This document shows positions 8,335-17,985 of a stretch of 64,000 bases of DNA, one piece after another; position 1 is the stretch's first letter; every line of letters starts with the position of its first letter. This DNA comes from Ideonella sp. (GTDB taxonomy: Bacteria > Pseudomonadota > Gammaproteobacteria > Burkholderiales > Burkholderiaceae_C). The stretch lies in NCBI GenBank assembly GCA_015075165.1, contig JABTUY010000002.1, forward strand, positions 962,382 to 1,026,381. The letters run 5' to 3'. Below the pieces are notes generated by a model. That model was not told the DNA's origin. It saw only the letters and a program-made list of their open reading frames with translations, and made no database searches. Made by a program: the position numbers and the translations under genes.

Positions 8335-10323
8335 ATGTGCGGCATCACCGGTTTCTTCACGGCGGCGGGCGCTCCGGAGTTGGATGCAGGTTCGCTGGCC
8401 ACCGCGGTCGAATCGATTCGGCGACGCGGGCCCGACGACGAGGGCATGTGGACCGCCAACGGCGAGGTGGGGCTCGGCCATGCGCGGCTGGCGATCATCG
8501 ACCTCACCGCCCACGGGCATCAACCGATGCGATCGCGCGATGGCCGGCTGGTGATGGTGTACAACGGCGAGGTCTACAACTACGCGTCGATTCGCGAAGA
8601 GTTGCAGGGCCTGGGCCATTCGTTCGTCGGCACCGGCGATTCGGAGGTCATCCTCGCTGCCTTTGCGCAGTGGGGGGTTCGTGATGCCGTCAAGCGCTTC
8701 GTCGGCATGTTCGCGATCGCGCTCTGGGAGACGCGCGAAGGCCGCCTGACGCTGATCCGCGATCGACTGGGCGTCAAACCCCTGTACTTCGGCTGGAACG
8801 GACGAACCCTGTGGTTCGGTTCGGAGCTGAAGGCCTTGCGCGCCTACCCACACTGGCAACCCGAGATCGACACGACGGCGCTGGCGGACTTCTTCCGCTT
8901 CAGCTACATCGCCGAACCCCTGAGCATCTACAAGGGCGTGTCCAAGCTGATGCCGGGGCACATTCTCGAACTGGAGCGCGGTGGTCGGCCCTGCATCGAG
9001 CGGTACTGGTCAGTGGTGGGCGATGGGCGCAAGCTCGACGCCTCCGAGGACGAGCTGTCGGCAAGGCTCGAGCACTTGATGTCCGACGCGTTCAATCTTC
9101 GAATGATTGCCGACGTGCCGGTTGGCGTGTTCCTTTCGGGAGGAGTCGATTCGTCGGCGCTGGTCGCGATGCTCGAACGCCGCGGGCCGGCCGTCAAGAC
9201 ATTCACCATCGGCTTCGATGACCCGCGCTTCAACGAGGCGCCCTATGCCGAGGCCATTGCGCGCCACTTTGGCACCGAGCATACGACCCGGATCGTCAGC
9301 GAGTCCGATGCCATGCGAGTGCTCCCGGACTGGGGTGACCTGTTCGACGAACCGTTCGGCGACGACTCGGGAATTCCGACCCTGCTGGTCTCCCGCTTGG
9401 CTGCCGAACATGTCAAGGTCGTGCTGTCGGCCGATGGCGGCGACGAACTGTTCGGAGGCTACAACTCCTACTCGGCCGTGTTCTCGCGGCAGGCGGCGAT
9501 CGAAGCGCGCTCGCCGGTCGGCCGCATTGCCCGCGGCATCGCGGCCACCTTGCCGTGGGAGCACGTCGACAAGGTGCTGGCCGGACGGGCGGCGTATGCG
9601 GACCCGGCGCACAGCCTGGGTCGGTCGGTGTCGCTTCGCCTGCGATTCATGCGGGAGGTGCGCGGCATGTCGAGCCCGGGGGACATGTTCGAGCATGTGC
9701 TGACGTCGATGTATTGGCACGATGGTGACCTCGATCGCCTGCTCGGTCGTGCGACACCATCACCGCGGCCCACTTGCGGCGCCTACCCGGGGGAAGTGGG
9801 CGAGCAGATGTGCCGTTGGGACCTCGATCACTATCTTGTGGGTGACGTGCTGGCCAAGGTCGACCGCACGACCATGGCGCTGAGCATCGAGGGACGCGAG
9901 CCGTTGCTCGACCACCGCCTTGTCGAGTTCGCGTTCTCGTTGCCGTATTCGCTGCGCAGGGGCGCTCTCGGATCCAAACACCTCTTGCGCAAGGTGCTGT
10001 ATCGACACGTGCCGCGAGAGTTGATCGAGCGCCCGAAGAAGGGCTTCTCGCCGCCGATCGCGGCGTGGATGCGTGGGGCACTGAAGTGCCTGCTCGATAG
10101 CCACCTGGATGCCGGGCGCATCGCGATGCAAGGACTGCTGGATCCTGCCGTCGTGCAGGCCGTGCGTCGCCGCTTCGAGGCAGGCGATCCGTACTCGGTG
10201 CAGCGCCTGTGGTTGCTACTCGCCTTTCAGCTTTGGTATGCGCGCTGGATGGGGCCCTCGAAGAGCCAGCCGACGTGGCGGGCCGAGGTCAACGCACCTG
10301 CGTCGTTGGAGCATCTGGCGTGA
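8335..10323 (+). CDS. Asparagine synthase-like glutamine amidotransferase (AsnB family), copy 1
   Basis: This 662-residue, two-domain enzyme begins Met-Cys-Gly-Ile, with Cys2 as the N-terminal glutaminase nucleophile. The glutaminase domain includes IRRRGPDDEG, MVYNGEVYNY and GTGDSEVIL. The ATP-pyrophosphatase domain has the SGGVDSS loop near residue 268 and VVLSADGGDELFGGYNSY. Full length and motifs suggest an active ATP-dependent amidotransferase using glutamine. Asparagine-synthase homologues in polysaccharide clusters are thought to amidate uronic acids or modify other carboxyl groups, so the substrate may be sugar-linked rather than aspartate. It sits mid-operon between the GNAT-like gene and a glycosyltransferase. 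A second family member is at 49712-51658. Confidence 0.9.
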   Translation: MCGITGFFTAAGAPELDAGSLATAVESIRRRGPDDEGMWTANGEVGLGHARLAIIDLTAHGHQPMRSRDGRLVMVYNGEVYNYASIREELQGLGHSFVGTGDSEVILAAFAQWGVRDAVKRFVGMFAIALWETREGRLTLIRDRLGVKPLYFGWNGRTLWFGSELKALRAYPHWQPEIDTTALADFFRFSYIAEPLSIYKGVSKLMPGHILELERGGRPCIERYWSVVGDGRKLDASEDELSARLEHLMSDAFNLRMIADVPVGVFLSGGVDSSALVAMLERRGPAVKTFTIGFDDPRFNEAPYAEAIARHFGTEHTTRIVSESDAMRVLPDWGDLFDEPFGDDSGIPTLLVSRLAAEHVKVVLSADGGDELFGGYNSYSAVFSRQAAIEARSPVGRIARGIAATLPWEHVDKVLAGRAAYADPAHSLGRSVSLRLRFMREVRGMSSPGDMFEHVLTSMYWHDGDLDRLLGRATPSPRPTCGAYPGEVGEQMCRWDLDHYLVGDVLAKVDRTTMALSIEGREPLLDHRLVEFAFSLPYSLRRGALGSKHLLRKVLYRHVPRELIERPKKGFSPPIAAWMRGALKCLLDSHLDAGRIAMQGLLDPAVVQAVRRRFEAGDPYSVQRLWLLLAFQLWYARWMGPSKSQPTWRAEVNAPASLEHLA

Positions 10324-11540
10324 AGCTTGCAAGTGCCGAGGTGCTGACGATTGAACGAGCCGCGGCGGCGCGACAGCCTGAGATGAGCAGCAAGTCGGGT
10401 CTGCGTCAGGACCGGCTGCCCCATGTTTGCTTCGTGTCGATGGGCCTGTACCCGATCCTCAATGCAGCCGCCAACGTGGAGTCGGCTGGCGGTGCCGAGG
10501 TTCAGCAGACGATCCTGGCGCGCATGCTGAAAGCAGCGGGGTACCCGGTCTCGGTGCTGACGGGCAACTATGGGCAGCCGGATGTCGAAGAGATCGGCGG
10601 CATCCGAGTCTATCGCGTGCCCAGCGATGAGGGTCGAGGCATCAGGGGCCTGCGCTTCCTGTATCCGATCCTGACCGACGTCGTATCCGCGTTGCGCAGG
10701 GTCGATCCTGACATCGTGTACTACCGCATCGCAGGCTTTCGCTCGATGGCGGCTGCATGGTACGCGCGCAAGTACCGCAAGCGCTTCGTCTACGCATGTG
10801 CGAGCGATCGCGAGTTCCTGTCGCGCGCTGAGACGGGCCTGTCCCGGCGTGACGAGTTCCTGTTCCGTTCGGCCGTCCGGATGGCCGACGGCGTGCTGGT
10901 ACAGAACATTGCGCAGAAAGACCTGCTCAGATCGCGCTTGGGGCGTGATGGTGAATTGATCCAGAACTGTTACGACGAATCCGGGGTCACGCCGGCTTCC
11001 AGCGGCGGGCCGGTCATTTGGGTGGGTGGGTTCAGGCCGCTGAAGCGGCCGGAGTTGTTCATCGAGCTTGCGCGTCGGCTGCCTGCGCGTCGGTTCGTGA
11101 TGGTGGGCGGAGCCGACAGCGACAATGATCCCGGCCAGGAGTTCTATCGCCGGATGCGCGACCTGGCCGCCGATGTGGGGAACATGGAGTTCGTTGGGTT
11201 CGTCCCGTTCTCGGAGGTGGGCCGCTACTTCGACGCGGCAAGTGCCCTGGTCAACACATCGGATCGCGAGGGCTTTCCGAATACGTTCTTGCAGGCATGG
11301 ATCCGTGGCGTTCCAACACTGTCGTTCGTCAACCCCCAGACAATACCGGGGCGCACGGGAACGATCGTCTGCCGGGATCTCGACGAGCTTGCCGCGCGTC
11401 TGGAGACGATGCTGGCGGAACCCGGGCGGTGGGGCGCTGCGAGCCAAGCTTGCAAGGCGTACTTCGACCAAAACCACAGCCAGGTAGCGGTTCTCGGAAG
11501 GTACCGGGACTGCTTTCATCGCTTGCGGGCGGGGCGTTAG
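10320..11540 (+). CDS. GT4-family glycosyltransferase
   Basis: This is a 406-residue GT-B fold glycosyltransferase. Near the N-terminus the GGAEVQQ acceptor-side motif follows VCFVSMGLYPIL. The C-terminal half has IWVGGFRPLKRPELFIELA and the donor-site block NTSDREGFPNTFLQAWIRGVP. The start chosen is GTG at 10320, overlapping the asnB stop (GTGA) with GGAG eight bases upstream; ATG at 10383 is the alternative. It is paralogous to the glycosyltransferase at 19324, sharing the EGFPNTFLQAW block. It probably adds one sugar of the repeat unit on the cytoplasmic side of the membrane; the sugar is unknown. Confidence 0.88.
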   Translation: MKLASAEVLTIERAAAARQPEMSSKSGLRQDRLPHVCFVSMGLYPILNAAANVESAGGAEVQQTILARMLKAAGYPVSVLTGNYGQPDVEEIGGIRVYRVPSDEGRGIRGLRFLYPILTDVVSALRRVDPDIVYYRIAGFRSMAAAWYARKYRKRFVYACASDREFLSRAETGLSRRDEFLFRSAVRMADGVLVQNIAQKDLLRSRLGRDGELIQNCYDESGVTPASSGGPVIWVGGFRPLKRPELFIELARRLPARRFVMVGGADSDNDPGQEFYRRMRDLAADVGNMEFVGFVPFSEVGRYFDAASALVNTSDREGFPNTFLQAWIRGVPTLSFVNPQTIPGRTGTIVCRDLDELAARLETMLAEPGRWGAASQACKAYFDQNHSQVAVLGRYRDCFHRLRAGR

Positions 11541-11589
11541 CCGGGGTCGTTGGCCGGTATCGCAGCGCAAAGCCATCGAGGGTTCGAAA

Positions 11590-12888
11590 TTGAGCTCCGT
11601 TTACAGGTCGGCAGCGCAGCAGCGGACCCGCGCGTCAAGCCTCGGTGCAATTCGGGCGCTTGTCCAGCTGGCGTGCAGCTTCATCAGCGTCAAGCTCACG
11701 GCTGTCTACCTGGGGCCCAGCGGATTGGCGCTGATCGCTCAGTTCAACAACTTCATGTCGCTTGGGCAGAGCGTTGTCGGTACTGGACTCGATACCGCTT
11801 CGGGCCGGCTGACCGCGGAGTACAGCCAGGATGCCGAACGTCGCAAGCGACTGCTCGGCACCATTGGCAGGCTCGGATTGATGCTGGGGCTGCCGACGGC
11901 AGCGGCGATTGCCATCGGCTCGCCGTGGCTTGCGGAGTGGCTGCTGCACGATCGCGCGTACGCGTGGGTCTTCGTGTTGGGGGCTCTCTCAGTGCTGGCC
12001 AGCATCCTGAACTCGATCCTCCTCGGGGCGTTGTCTGCGCGCGGTGGCATCACCCGTGTGGTGATTTCCAACATCATCGCGAGCATTCTCGGAGTGAGCA
12101 TCTACGCGCCAGCGTCGATTCGATGGGGCGTGACCGGCGGCCTGGGTGCATCGGCAACGGTCTACATCTTCTCGGTGCTGGTCACGCTCGTGCTGATCAG
12201 AAAATCACCTCTCGTGGGACTGCGCGACCTGGCAGGCTCATTCGACGGCGTCGAGGCTCGACGCATCGCGGGCTTCTACCCCATGCTGATCGTGCATGCC
12301 GTCATGACGCCACTGAGCCTGCTGTTGATCCGCGATCATGTGGCCAACGCCTTGAGCCTGGAAGCCGCCGGTCTGTGGCAGGCTTGTTGGCGGTTGTCGG
12401 AAACCTACCTGATGATCGTGACGATGTCCGTGACAACGCAGTTCATGGTGCGCCTCGGGGAGGCGTCTCGCTCGCCCGAGCGCCTGCGCGCGGAGATGTT
12501 GAAGACCCTGTCGCATGCGGTCGGTGCCACTGCCGCGCTTGCGTTGGCGATCTACTTGCTGCGCGAGCAGATCGTCCGCTTTCTCTTCTCACACACATTC
12601 CTTCCCGTGGCCGACTTGATGCCCACCCAGTTGTTGGGCGACTTGTTCAAGATCACGGGCTTCATCTGCGGGTTCGTCTTGGTGGCCACGATGCGAAGCC
12701 ACTGGTACATCGCCACCCAGATCGTCGTGCCGATGGTGTTCATCGTGCTGGCGAGTCTCCTGGGCGCCCGCATGGGCGTACCAGGCGTCACGCTGGCCTA
12801 CGTCGTCTCTGGAGTTGTGCACTGCGTGATCGCGTTCATCGCATTGCGCGATCTGATCTTCCTCAAGAGGCCTGCACATGCAAGCTAG
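11590..12888 (+). CDS. Wzx-like repeat-unit flippase
   Basis: This 432-residue polytopic membrane protein of the polysaccharide-transport/MATE-like superfamily should move lipid-linked repeat units across the inner membrane. It has about 12 hydrophobic segments and the typical opening SLGAIRALVQLACSFISVKLTAVYLGPSGLALIAQF. The initiation codon is TTG at 11590, with GAGGG seven bases upstream. Its stop lies within the start of the next gene (11-bp overlap). The neighbours (polymerase, glycosyltransferases, export trio) support the flippase role in a Wzx/Wzy-dependent pathway. Confidence 0.88.
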   Translation: MSSVYRSAAQQRTRASSLGAIRALVQLACSFISVKLTAVYLGPSGLALIAQFNNFMSLGQSVVGTGLDTASGRLTAEYSQDAERRKRLLGTIGRLGLMLGLPTAAAIAIGSPWLAEWLLHDRAYAWVFVLGALSVLASILNSILLGALSARGGITRVVISNIIASILGVSIYAPASIRWGVTGGLGASATVYIFSVLVTLVLIRKSPLVGLRDLAGSFDGVEARRIAGFYPMLIVHAVMTPLSLLLIRDHVANALSLEAAGLWQACWRLSETYLMIVTMSVTTQFMVRLGEASRSPERLRAEMLKTLSHAVGATAALALAIYLLREQIVRFLFSHTFLPVADLMPTQLLGDLFKITGFICGFVLVATMRSHWYIATQIVVPMVFIVLASLLGARMGVPGVTLAYVVSGVVHCVIAFIALRDLIFLKRPAHAS

Positions 12889-14365
12889 GCCGCCGCGGAG
12901 CCCCGCACTGCTGCTGGGGGGGTTCGCGCTGGTTGCCGTGGTTACCGGCTTGGTGGTCAGCCTGCTCGAGCCGAAGTGGGCCGTTGCGGGCATCGCCGCG
13001 GCCATCGCCATCGGCCTGGTTCTCTACGACTATCGCGTCGGCGTCGTGTGCCTCACCTTGCTACTGCCGTGGTACTCGTCGCCGCTGATTCCGCAGACGC
13101 ACGGCTTCAATCTGGTCAACTTCATGGTTGCAGCGTCGGTATCCTCACTCTTGCTTTCATGTGGACTACGCTGGAAGTTGCTGGTCTCTCTGCCAAACGT
13201 ATTCAAGCTGTGCTACCTGCTACCGGTGACGATCGCTGCGATGGTGGCTCTCCCGTATCTGCACATCGGTGCGGCGAACTACCCCGCCGTGACGCCCGAC
13301 TACTACCAAGCCTTCACCCCCGGTGAGTACCTCAAGTCGCGGTTCATCAAACCGATGTTCTTCGTTGTCTTCGCATTTCTGCTGGCCAACGCGATCCGTG
13401 ACAGCCGAAGACCGGAGCGATTTTTGATCCCCTTCGTCGTTGCCGCTGTACTGCCAGCTCTTTCGGTCTTGCTCCTGGTTGCTACCCAAGGGGTCGGTGG
13501 GATCGAACGGCGCGACAGCTACTTTCAGAGTATCGGCTTTCACCCGAATGCCATGGGCATGCTGCTGACGCTGGCGGCCGGGCCGTTGTTGTTTTTGACG
13601 ACCGAGGGAACGAAGAAGTTCGCGAAAGTGGGTTGCGCGGTCGCGTTCCTGCTGGTTCTGGCCGGGTTGCTGCTCACCGGTTCGCGCGGTGCGGCGCTGG
13701 GGCTCGTGGTGATAGTTGCCGTCTGGTTGGTCCGCCGCAGGCGGCTGTCGGACCTGTTCATCGCTGGTGTGATCGTGGCGCTGCTGGCGGTTGCGATGCC
13801 TGAGAGCGTGTGGGACCGGTTGGCGCTCGGGCTGGATGACGCGCAGGCCACCAGTGTTCACAACACCGACGATCCGCTGACGAAGGGCCGGTTGGCCATT
13901 TGGGCAATGCTTGCGCCAGACGTTCTTCAGAGCCCGATCTGGGGGCGAGGCATTGGATCGGTCGCCTGGAGCGAAGCAACTTCAACTGGCCGGTACGGCG
14001 CACTGCTGGCGCATAACATGTACTTGGACATCATCTTGGACCTCGGCATCGTCGGATTCGCGTTGATGATGTACCTCTACTTCAGATACGTGCGGGAGTT
14101 CATATGGGTGTCATCGGACGAGTCGATGGCGCCGACGATCAGGTCGTACTTCATCGGTGCCCTCGCGTCCTTTCTCGGAATGTGCGCGATGTCGCTTACG
14201 AATGGCTACTACATCCCCCAGCCCGAGAGCGCATTTCTCTGGTTCTCGCTTGGGATGCTGTTTGCGTACTGGAGCCCGCAAGTTCGACCCAAATCAGTTG
14301 CAGACGCGCCGTCCACGGCGTTGCAACACCGGACGCCGCGCACGCTGAGCAGACGGCGCATCTGA
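12878..14365 (+). CDS. O-antigen ligase/polymerase family membrane protein (Wzy-like)
   Basis: This 495-residue membrane protein has about 11-12 hydrophobic segments. A large periplasmic loop contains RLAIWAMLAPDVLQSPIWGRGIGSV and LLAHNMYLDIILDLGIVGF, the loop pattern of the Wzy_C/O-antigen ligase family (WaaL, Wzy). With no LPS core context, it is most likely the polymerase that joins repeat units in the periplasm. It begins inside the end of the flippase gene. The last 40 residues are hydrophilic. A 232-bp gap with two GC hairpins follows, so this may end the first operon. Confidence 0.87.
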   Translation: MQARPPRSPALLLGGFALVAVVTGLVVSLLEPKWAVAGIAAAIAIGLVLYDYRVGVVCLTLLLPWYSSPLIPQTHGFNLVNFMVAASVSSLLLSCGLRWKLLVSLPNVFKLCYLLPVTIAAMVALPYLHIGAANYPAVTPDYYQAFTPGEYLKSRFIKPMFFVVFAFLLANAIRDSRRPERFLIPFVVAAVLPALSVLLLVATQGVGGIERRDSYFQSIGFHPNAMGMLLTLAAGPLLFLTTEGTKKFAKVGCAVAFLLVLAGLLLTGSRGAALGLVVIVAVWLVRRRRLSDLFIAGVIVALLAVAMPESVWDRLALGLDDAQATSVHNTDDPLTKGRLAIWAMLAPDVLQSPIWGRGIGSVAWSEATSTGRYGALLAHNMYLDIILDLGIVGFALMMYLYFRYVREFIWVSSDESMAPTIRSYFIGALASFLGMCAMSLTNGYYIPQPESAFLWFSLGMLFAYWSPQVRPKSVADAPSTALQHRTPRTLSRRRI

Positions 14366-14418
14366 CTGTACCCGCGCGGCGAATGCGGGGGGTGATCTAC
14401 GGGCTTGCCAAATGGCCA

Positions 14419-14461
14419 CCCCGGAGTCGGGGAACTGAGCATCCCCCGGGAGCACGGGGGA
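14419..14461 (+). terminator. Two tandem GC hairpins downstream of the polymerase gene
   Basis: Hairpin one is a 5-bp stem with a 4-nt loop (14419-14432). Hairpin two is a 7-bp stem with a 6-nt loop (14442-14461; the core arms are CCCCCG and CGGGGG). Both lie in the 232-bp gap between the polymerase and oxidoreductase genes. Neither has a T-run. They could terminate or attenuate transcription; the call rests on structure and position only. Confidence 0.35.
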
Positions 14462-14597
14462 AAGAGCAACGGCGCCACCGTTCTCGAATCCGATGCCAAG
14501 TAGGCACTGATATCCTCGATGACCCAAGATTCCATAGCGGCCGAATCGTTAGAGTGCGCTCCTGGCAGCGCCGGGCGTGCGGTCGGCATCCAACACA

Positions 14598-16823
14598 ATG
14601 AAGCAAGTGACCCACAGATTGAAGGATGGGCGCATCGAAGTGGTCGATGTGCCGGTGCCCACTTTGACCGACGGATTCGTGCTGGTGCGCACCGCTGCGT
14701 CGGTGATCAGCGCGGGCACCGAGAAGACAAAGATCGACATGGGGCAGATGAGCCTGATGCAGAAGGCTCGGGCCCGCCCTGACTTGGTGAAGCAGGTCGT
14801 TCGAAAGATCCGTAGCGAGGGCCTTGGCAAGACCCTGGGCACCGTCAACACGCGCCTCGGTGCAGCAAATCCGCTTGGGTACAGCTCAGCTGGCGTGGCG
14901 CTCGTAGTTGGGGGCATGGTGGAAGGAATTCGCCCGGGCGATCGCGTGGCCTGCGGTGGCGTGGGCTACGCCAACCATGCTGAGTTGGCTGTGGTACCCA
15001 AGAATCTGCTGGTCAGGGTGCCCGAGACCGTGAGCGATGAGGAGGCCGCCTTCGCCACGCTCGGCGCGATTGCCCTGCAGGGCGTGCGACTCGCGGAACC
15101 CAAGCTCGGTGAAACGGTGCTGGTGTTGGGGCTTGGGCTCCTGGGACAGATCACGGTTCAGTTGCTTCGGGCTGCAGGCTGTCGCGTCCTGTGCTTGGAC
15201 CTCGACGCTTCGTTGACCAAATTGGCTGAGCGGTTCGGTGGGATCTCGGTCTCGAGCGCCGATGCCGAGTCGGCGTGCCGCGAACTCAGCGGTGGTCATG
15301 GCGTCGATGCAGTCCTCGTTTGCGCTGGTACGTCCTCGAATCAGCCGATCGAGCTGTGTGGTCGGGTGGTGCGTGAGAAGGGACGAGTCGTCGTCGTGGG
15401 TGTCGTCCGCATGGATATCCCGCGCGAGGACTTCTTTAAGAAGGAAATCAGCGTTGTCATCTCTCGCTCTTATGGGCCCGGCCGATATGATCCGAGGTAC
15501 GAGGAGAATGGGAACGACTATCCGATTGGCTACGTACGATTCACCGAACAGCGCAACATGCAGACGGTGATTGACCTGATCGCTGAGCGGAAGCTGGATG
15601 TCCGATCGCTGATCACGCACCGCTTTGCCGTCGATGATGCGGTGAGTGCCTACCAGCTGATCGAAGGTGAGAAGAGGGAACCCTACCTTGGCATCGTCTT
15701 GACTTACTCCGGCGATGCGAAGCCCGCGGAGCAAGTGAGGGCTGCGGCGCCTCCGCCCAAGGCGGTAGCTTCCGCCAGGGTCGGAGTCTCCCTGATTGGC
15801 GCCGGGAACTACGCCACTGCAACATTGCTTCCGGTGCTGCGGACGGCCGCGAGCGTCGAGCTGAGGGAGATCGCTACCTCGAGCGGCCGGACGGCAGACA
15901 GCGTGGCCAAGCAGTTTGGCTTCCGCTCTTGCGCCGCGGGGTTCGACGATCTGCTCGCGGGTGGCGCCGACGCAGTGCTGATCGCCACACGCCACAACAC
16001 GCATGCTGACTACGCCAGCAAGGCGCTGCGCAGCGGTCGGCACGTGTATGTGGAGAAACCTCTGGCAATGACGATGGAGGAACTGACCGAAGTGGCTCGC
16101 GCCTTCGGTCAGGGTGCCGGCGCGCAGCTGATGATTGGCTTCAATCGCCGGTGGTCGCCTTTGACGCGCGAAGCCAACAAGCATTTCGACGGCGTACGGT
16201 CGCCGCTCATGGTTAACATTCGCGTCAACGCGGGGTTCATTCCACCGGAGCATTGGATCCAGGATCCCCGGATAGGCGGCGGACGATTGATCGGGGAGGC
16301 ATGCCACTTCATCGATCTTGCAAGCGCATTGACCGGGAGCGACCCCGTCGAGGTGCACGCCGCTGGAATGGCGAAGGCTCAGGTGCCCGCGCTACTCAAC
16401 GACAACGTGTGTATCACACTGCGCTTCGCGAACGGGAGTGTGGCTACGATCAACTACGTCGCGGACGGCTCGAAGTCCATGCCCAAGGAGCGGGTCGAGA
16501 TCTTCGGGGGCGATCGGAGCGCCGTGATCGACGACTTCCGCGAAGCTACCTTCTATCAGGGAGACGCCAGCGTTCGGCGCTCGAAGCTGGCCAGTCAGGA
16601 CAAGGGCCAGCGTGCAATGCTGGAGGCGTGGGTCGATGGCCTGCTGACAGGCCGGAGTGCCTTGCCATTCGAGACGGCAATGGCCGTAAGTGCTGCGACG
16701 ATTGCAGCGGTGGAGTCGCTGGGTATCGGGCTGCCGATTCCGGTCAGCCAGCATCTTTGGCAGCTGCCAGAGCAGGGAGTAGTCACGCCAGTGTCCTCAT
16801 CGGAAGCAACCGCCGCCGCTTGA
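14598..16823 (+). CDS. Two-domain oxidoreductase: zinc-type alcohol dehydrogenase plus Gfo/Idh/MocA
   Basis: This 741-residue protein fuses two NAD(P)-dependent units. Residues about 1-370 are a medium-chain dehydrogenase-like domain (GDRVACGGVGYANHAELAVVP; Rossmann block VLVLGLGLLGQITVQLLRAAG). Residues about 390-730 are a Gfo/Idh/MocA domain (VSLIGAGNYATATLLPVLR; catalytic-Lys block VYVEKPLAMT). Such bi-domain proteins occur in polysaccharide loci, often with heparinase-like genes as here (39598). A sugar oxidoreductase role is inferred; the reaction is unknown. The ATG at 14598 is preferred because the in-frame GTG seven codons upstream adds nothing conserved; no strong ribosome site is visible for either. 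Confidence 0.85.
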   Translation: MKQVTHRLKDGRIEVVDVPVPTLTDGFVLVRTAASVISAGTEKTKIDMGQMSLMQKARARPDLVKQVVRKIRSEGLGKTLGTVNTRLGAANPLGYSSAGVALVVGGMVEGIRPGDRVACGGVGYANHAELAVVPKNLLVRVPETVSDEEAAFATLGAIALQGVRLAEPKLGETVLVLGLGLLGQITVQLLRAAGCRVLCLDLDASLTKLAERFGGISVSSADAESACRELSGGHGVDAVLVCAGTSSNQPIELCGRVVREKGRVVVVGVVRMDIPREDFFKKEISVVISRSYGPGRYDPRYEENGNDYPIGYVRFTEQRNMQTVIDLIAERKLDVRSLITHRFAVDDAVSAYQLIEGEKREPYLGIVLTYSGDAKPAEQVRAAAPPPKAVASARVGVSLIGAGNYATATLLPVLRTAASVELREIATSSGRTADSVAKQFGFRSCAAGFDDLLAGGADAVLIATRHNTHADYASKALRSGRHVYVEKPLAMTMEELTEVARAFGQGAGAQLMIGFNRRWSPLTREANKHFDGVRSPLMVNIRVNAGFIPPEHWIQDPRIGGGRLIGEACHFIDLASALTGSDPVEVHAAGMAKAQVPALLNDNVCITLRFANGSVATINYVADGSKSMPKERVEIFGGDRSAVIDDFREATFYQGDASVRRSKLASQDKGQRAMLEAWVDGLLTGRSALPFETAMAVSAATIAAVESLGIGLPIPVSQHLWQLPEQGVVTPVSSSEATAAA

Positions 16824-16867
16824 ATCCTCGGCGGGGCGGTGGGTTCTTGCAGCGCTCGGGTCTCAGG

Positions 16868-17890
16868 ATGTCCAATCGCCGCCTGCTGCTGATAGGGCCG
16901 GTCCTGCCACCCAAGGGCGGCGTCAGCGTGCATATCGAACGGCTCGCCGCTCTGCTGGAAGGTCACTTTCGCGTGTCATTGCTCGACGAATCGCGCAATG
17001 TGAAGGAGTTCCCTCCGAACTTGCGAGGTATGTCGCCCTGGACCTACATGCGCACGGTTGCTGCCGCCGACGTGGTTCATGTGCACAGCTACCCAGCAAT
17101 TCTGAAGCTTCTCCACGTGTTGGTGGCCAGGTTGTTGTTCAAGAGGGTGGTGTTGACCATCCATTCGCTGCGGAGCACGAACGCACTGTCGCGTGCGGCG
17201 GTTTCGGCGAGTGCGAGGCTGGCGCACGTCTGTGTGGCCGTCAGCGATCAGGTGGCGAGAGCGGTTCCGGGCCCCACGCACGTGGTGCCCGCTTTCATAC
17301 CCCCCGCACCGTCGGAGATGGCCGTCAGCGCGGAGGTGGCTCGGTGGATCGCCGGCCAGAAGGCCAAGGGCAGGTTGGTGTTCGCGTCCAATGCCTACAG
17401 GCTGGAGCGATTCGAGGGGCAGGATCTCTATGGCCTTGACATGATCATTCAGGCCTTCGCGCATCCCGATGTCGCTTCGCGTTGCGCATGCCTGTTCGTT
17501 GTTGGCGCACCGGATTTCGACCCAAACCTTCTCGCTCACTACCAGGAAGAAGTGCGTCGACGCCGCATGGAGGAGGTGTTCTGGCTGCGAGCCGAGCCAG
17601 AGAGTTTCTCGGGGATTGCAGCTCTGGCCGACGGCACGATCCGTGCAACGTCCACCGACGGCGATGCATTGTCGGTCCGGGAGAGCCTGTTTCTCGGCAA
17701 GCTGACAATCGCATCGGATGCTGCCGCTCGACCGGAGGGTACAGTGCTCTTCAAGAGTCGCGATGTAGGGGATCTCGTTGCGAAAATCGCCGGAGCGGCT
17801 GGGCGGACCACGCATCCCACCCTCGATCGTTCGCGGTTATCGATTTACGCAGATCTGTACCTCAACCTGTACCGGCACGTTCTTCGGTGA
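16868..17890 (+). CDS. Glycosyltransferase (GT-B fold)
   Basis: This 340-residue protein begins at the ATG at 16868 (MSNRRLLLIGPVLPPKGGV), a typical GT-B N-terminal strand and Gly-rich loop. ADVVHVHSYPAILKLLHVLVA and VVLTIHSLRSTN belong to the N-terminal domain. The C-terminal half retains a VVGAPDFDP strand and ATSTDGDALSVRESLFLGK, the degenerate equivalent of the donor-binding EGxxxxxxE segment. It is a diverged GT4-type enzyme and its sugar is unknown. The next gene is the IS3-family element, inserted just 4 bp after the stop codon; the coding sequence is intact. Confidence 0.75.
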   Translation: MSNRRLLLIGPVLPPKGGVSVHIERLAALLEGHFRVSLLDESRNVKEFPPNLRGMSPWTYMRTVAAADVVHVHSYPAILKLLHVLVARLLFKRVVLTIHSLRSTNALSRAAVSASARLAHVCVAVSDQVARAVPGPTHVVPAFIPPAPSEMAVSAEVARWIAGQKAKGRLVFASNAYRLERFEGQDLYGLDMIIQAFAHPDVASRCACLFVVGAPDFDPNLLAHYQEEVRRRRMEEVFWLRAEPESFSGIAALADGTIRATSTDGDALSVRESLFLGKLTIASDAAARPEGTVLFKSRDVGDLVAKIAGAAGRTTHPTLDRSRLSIYADLYLNLYRHVLR

Positions 17891-17985
17891 GGCAAGAAGT
17901 GGCCCCGGAAATCTGAACACGGTCCAAGGTGGACCGGCTGCTCCAATGGGCGAGGATAGAGCCCGGTGTGACAGGAGCAGAGACG

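Noticed and set aside
15761..15769. GGCGGTAGC resembling the ops/JUMPstart element used by RfaH in polysaccharide operons.
   Set aside because: It lies inside the coding sequence of the two-domain oxidoreductase, far from any operon start, so it is most likely chance.
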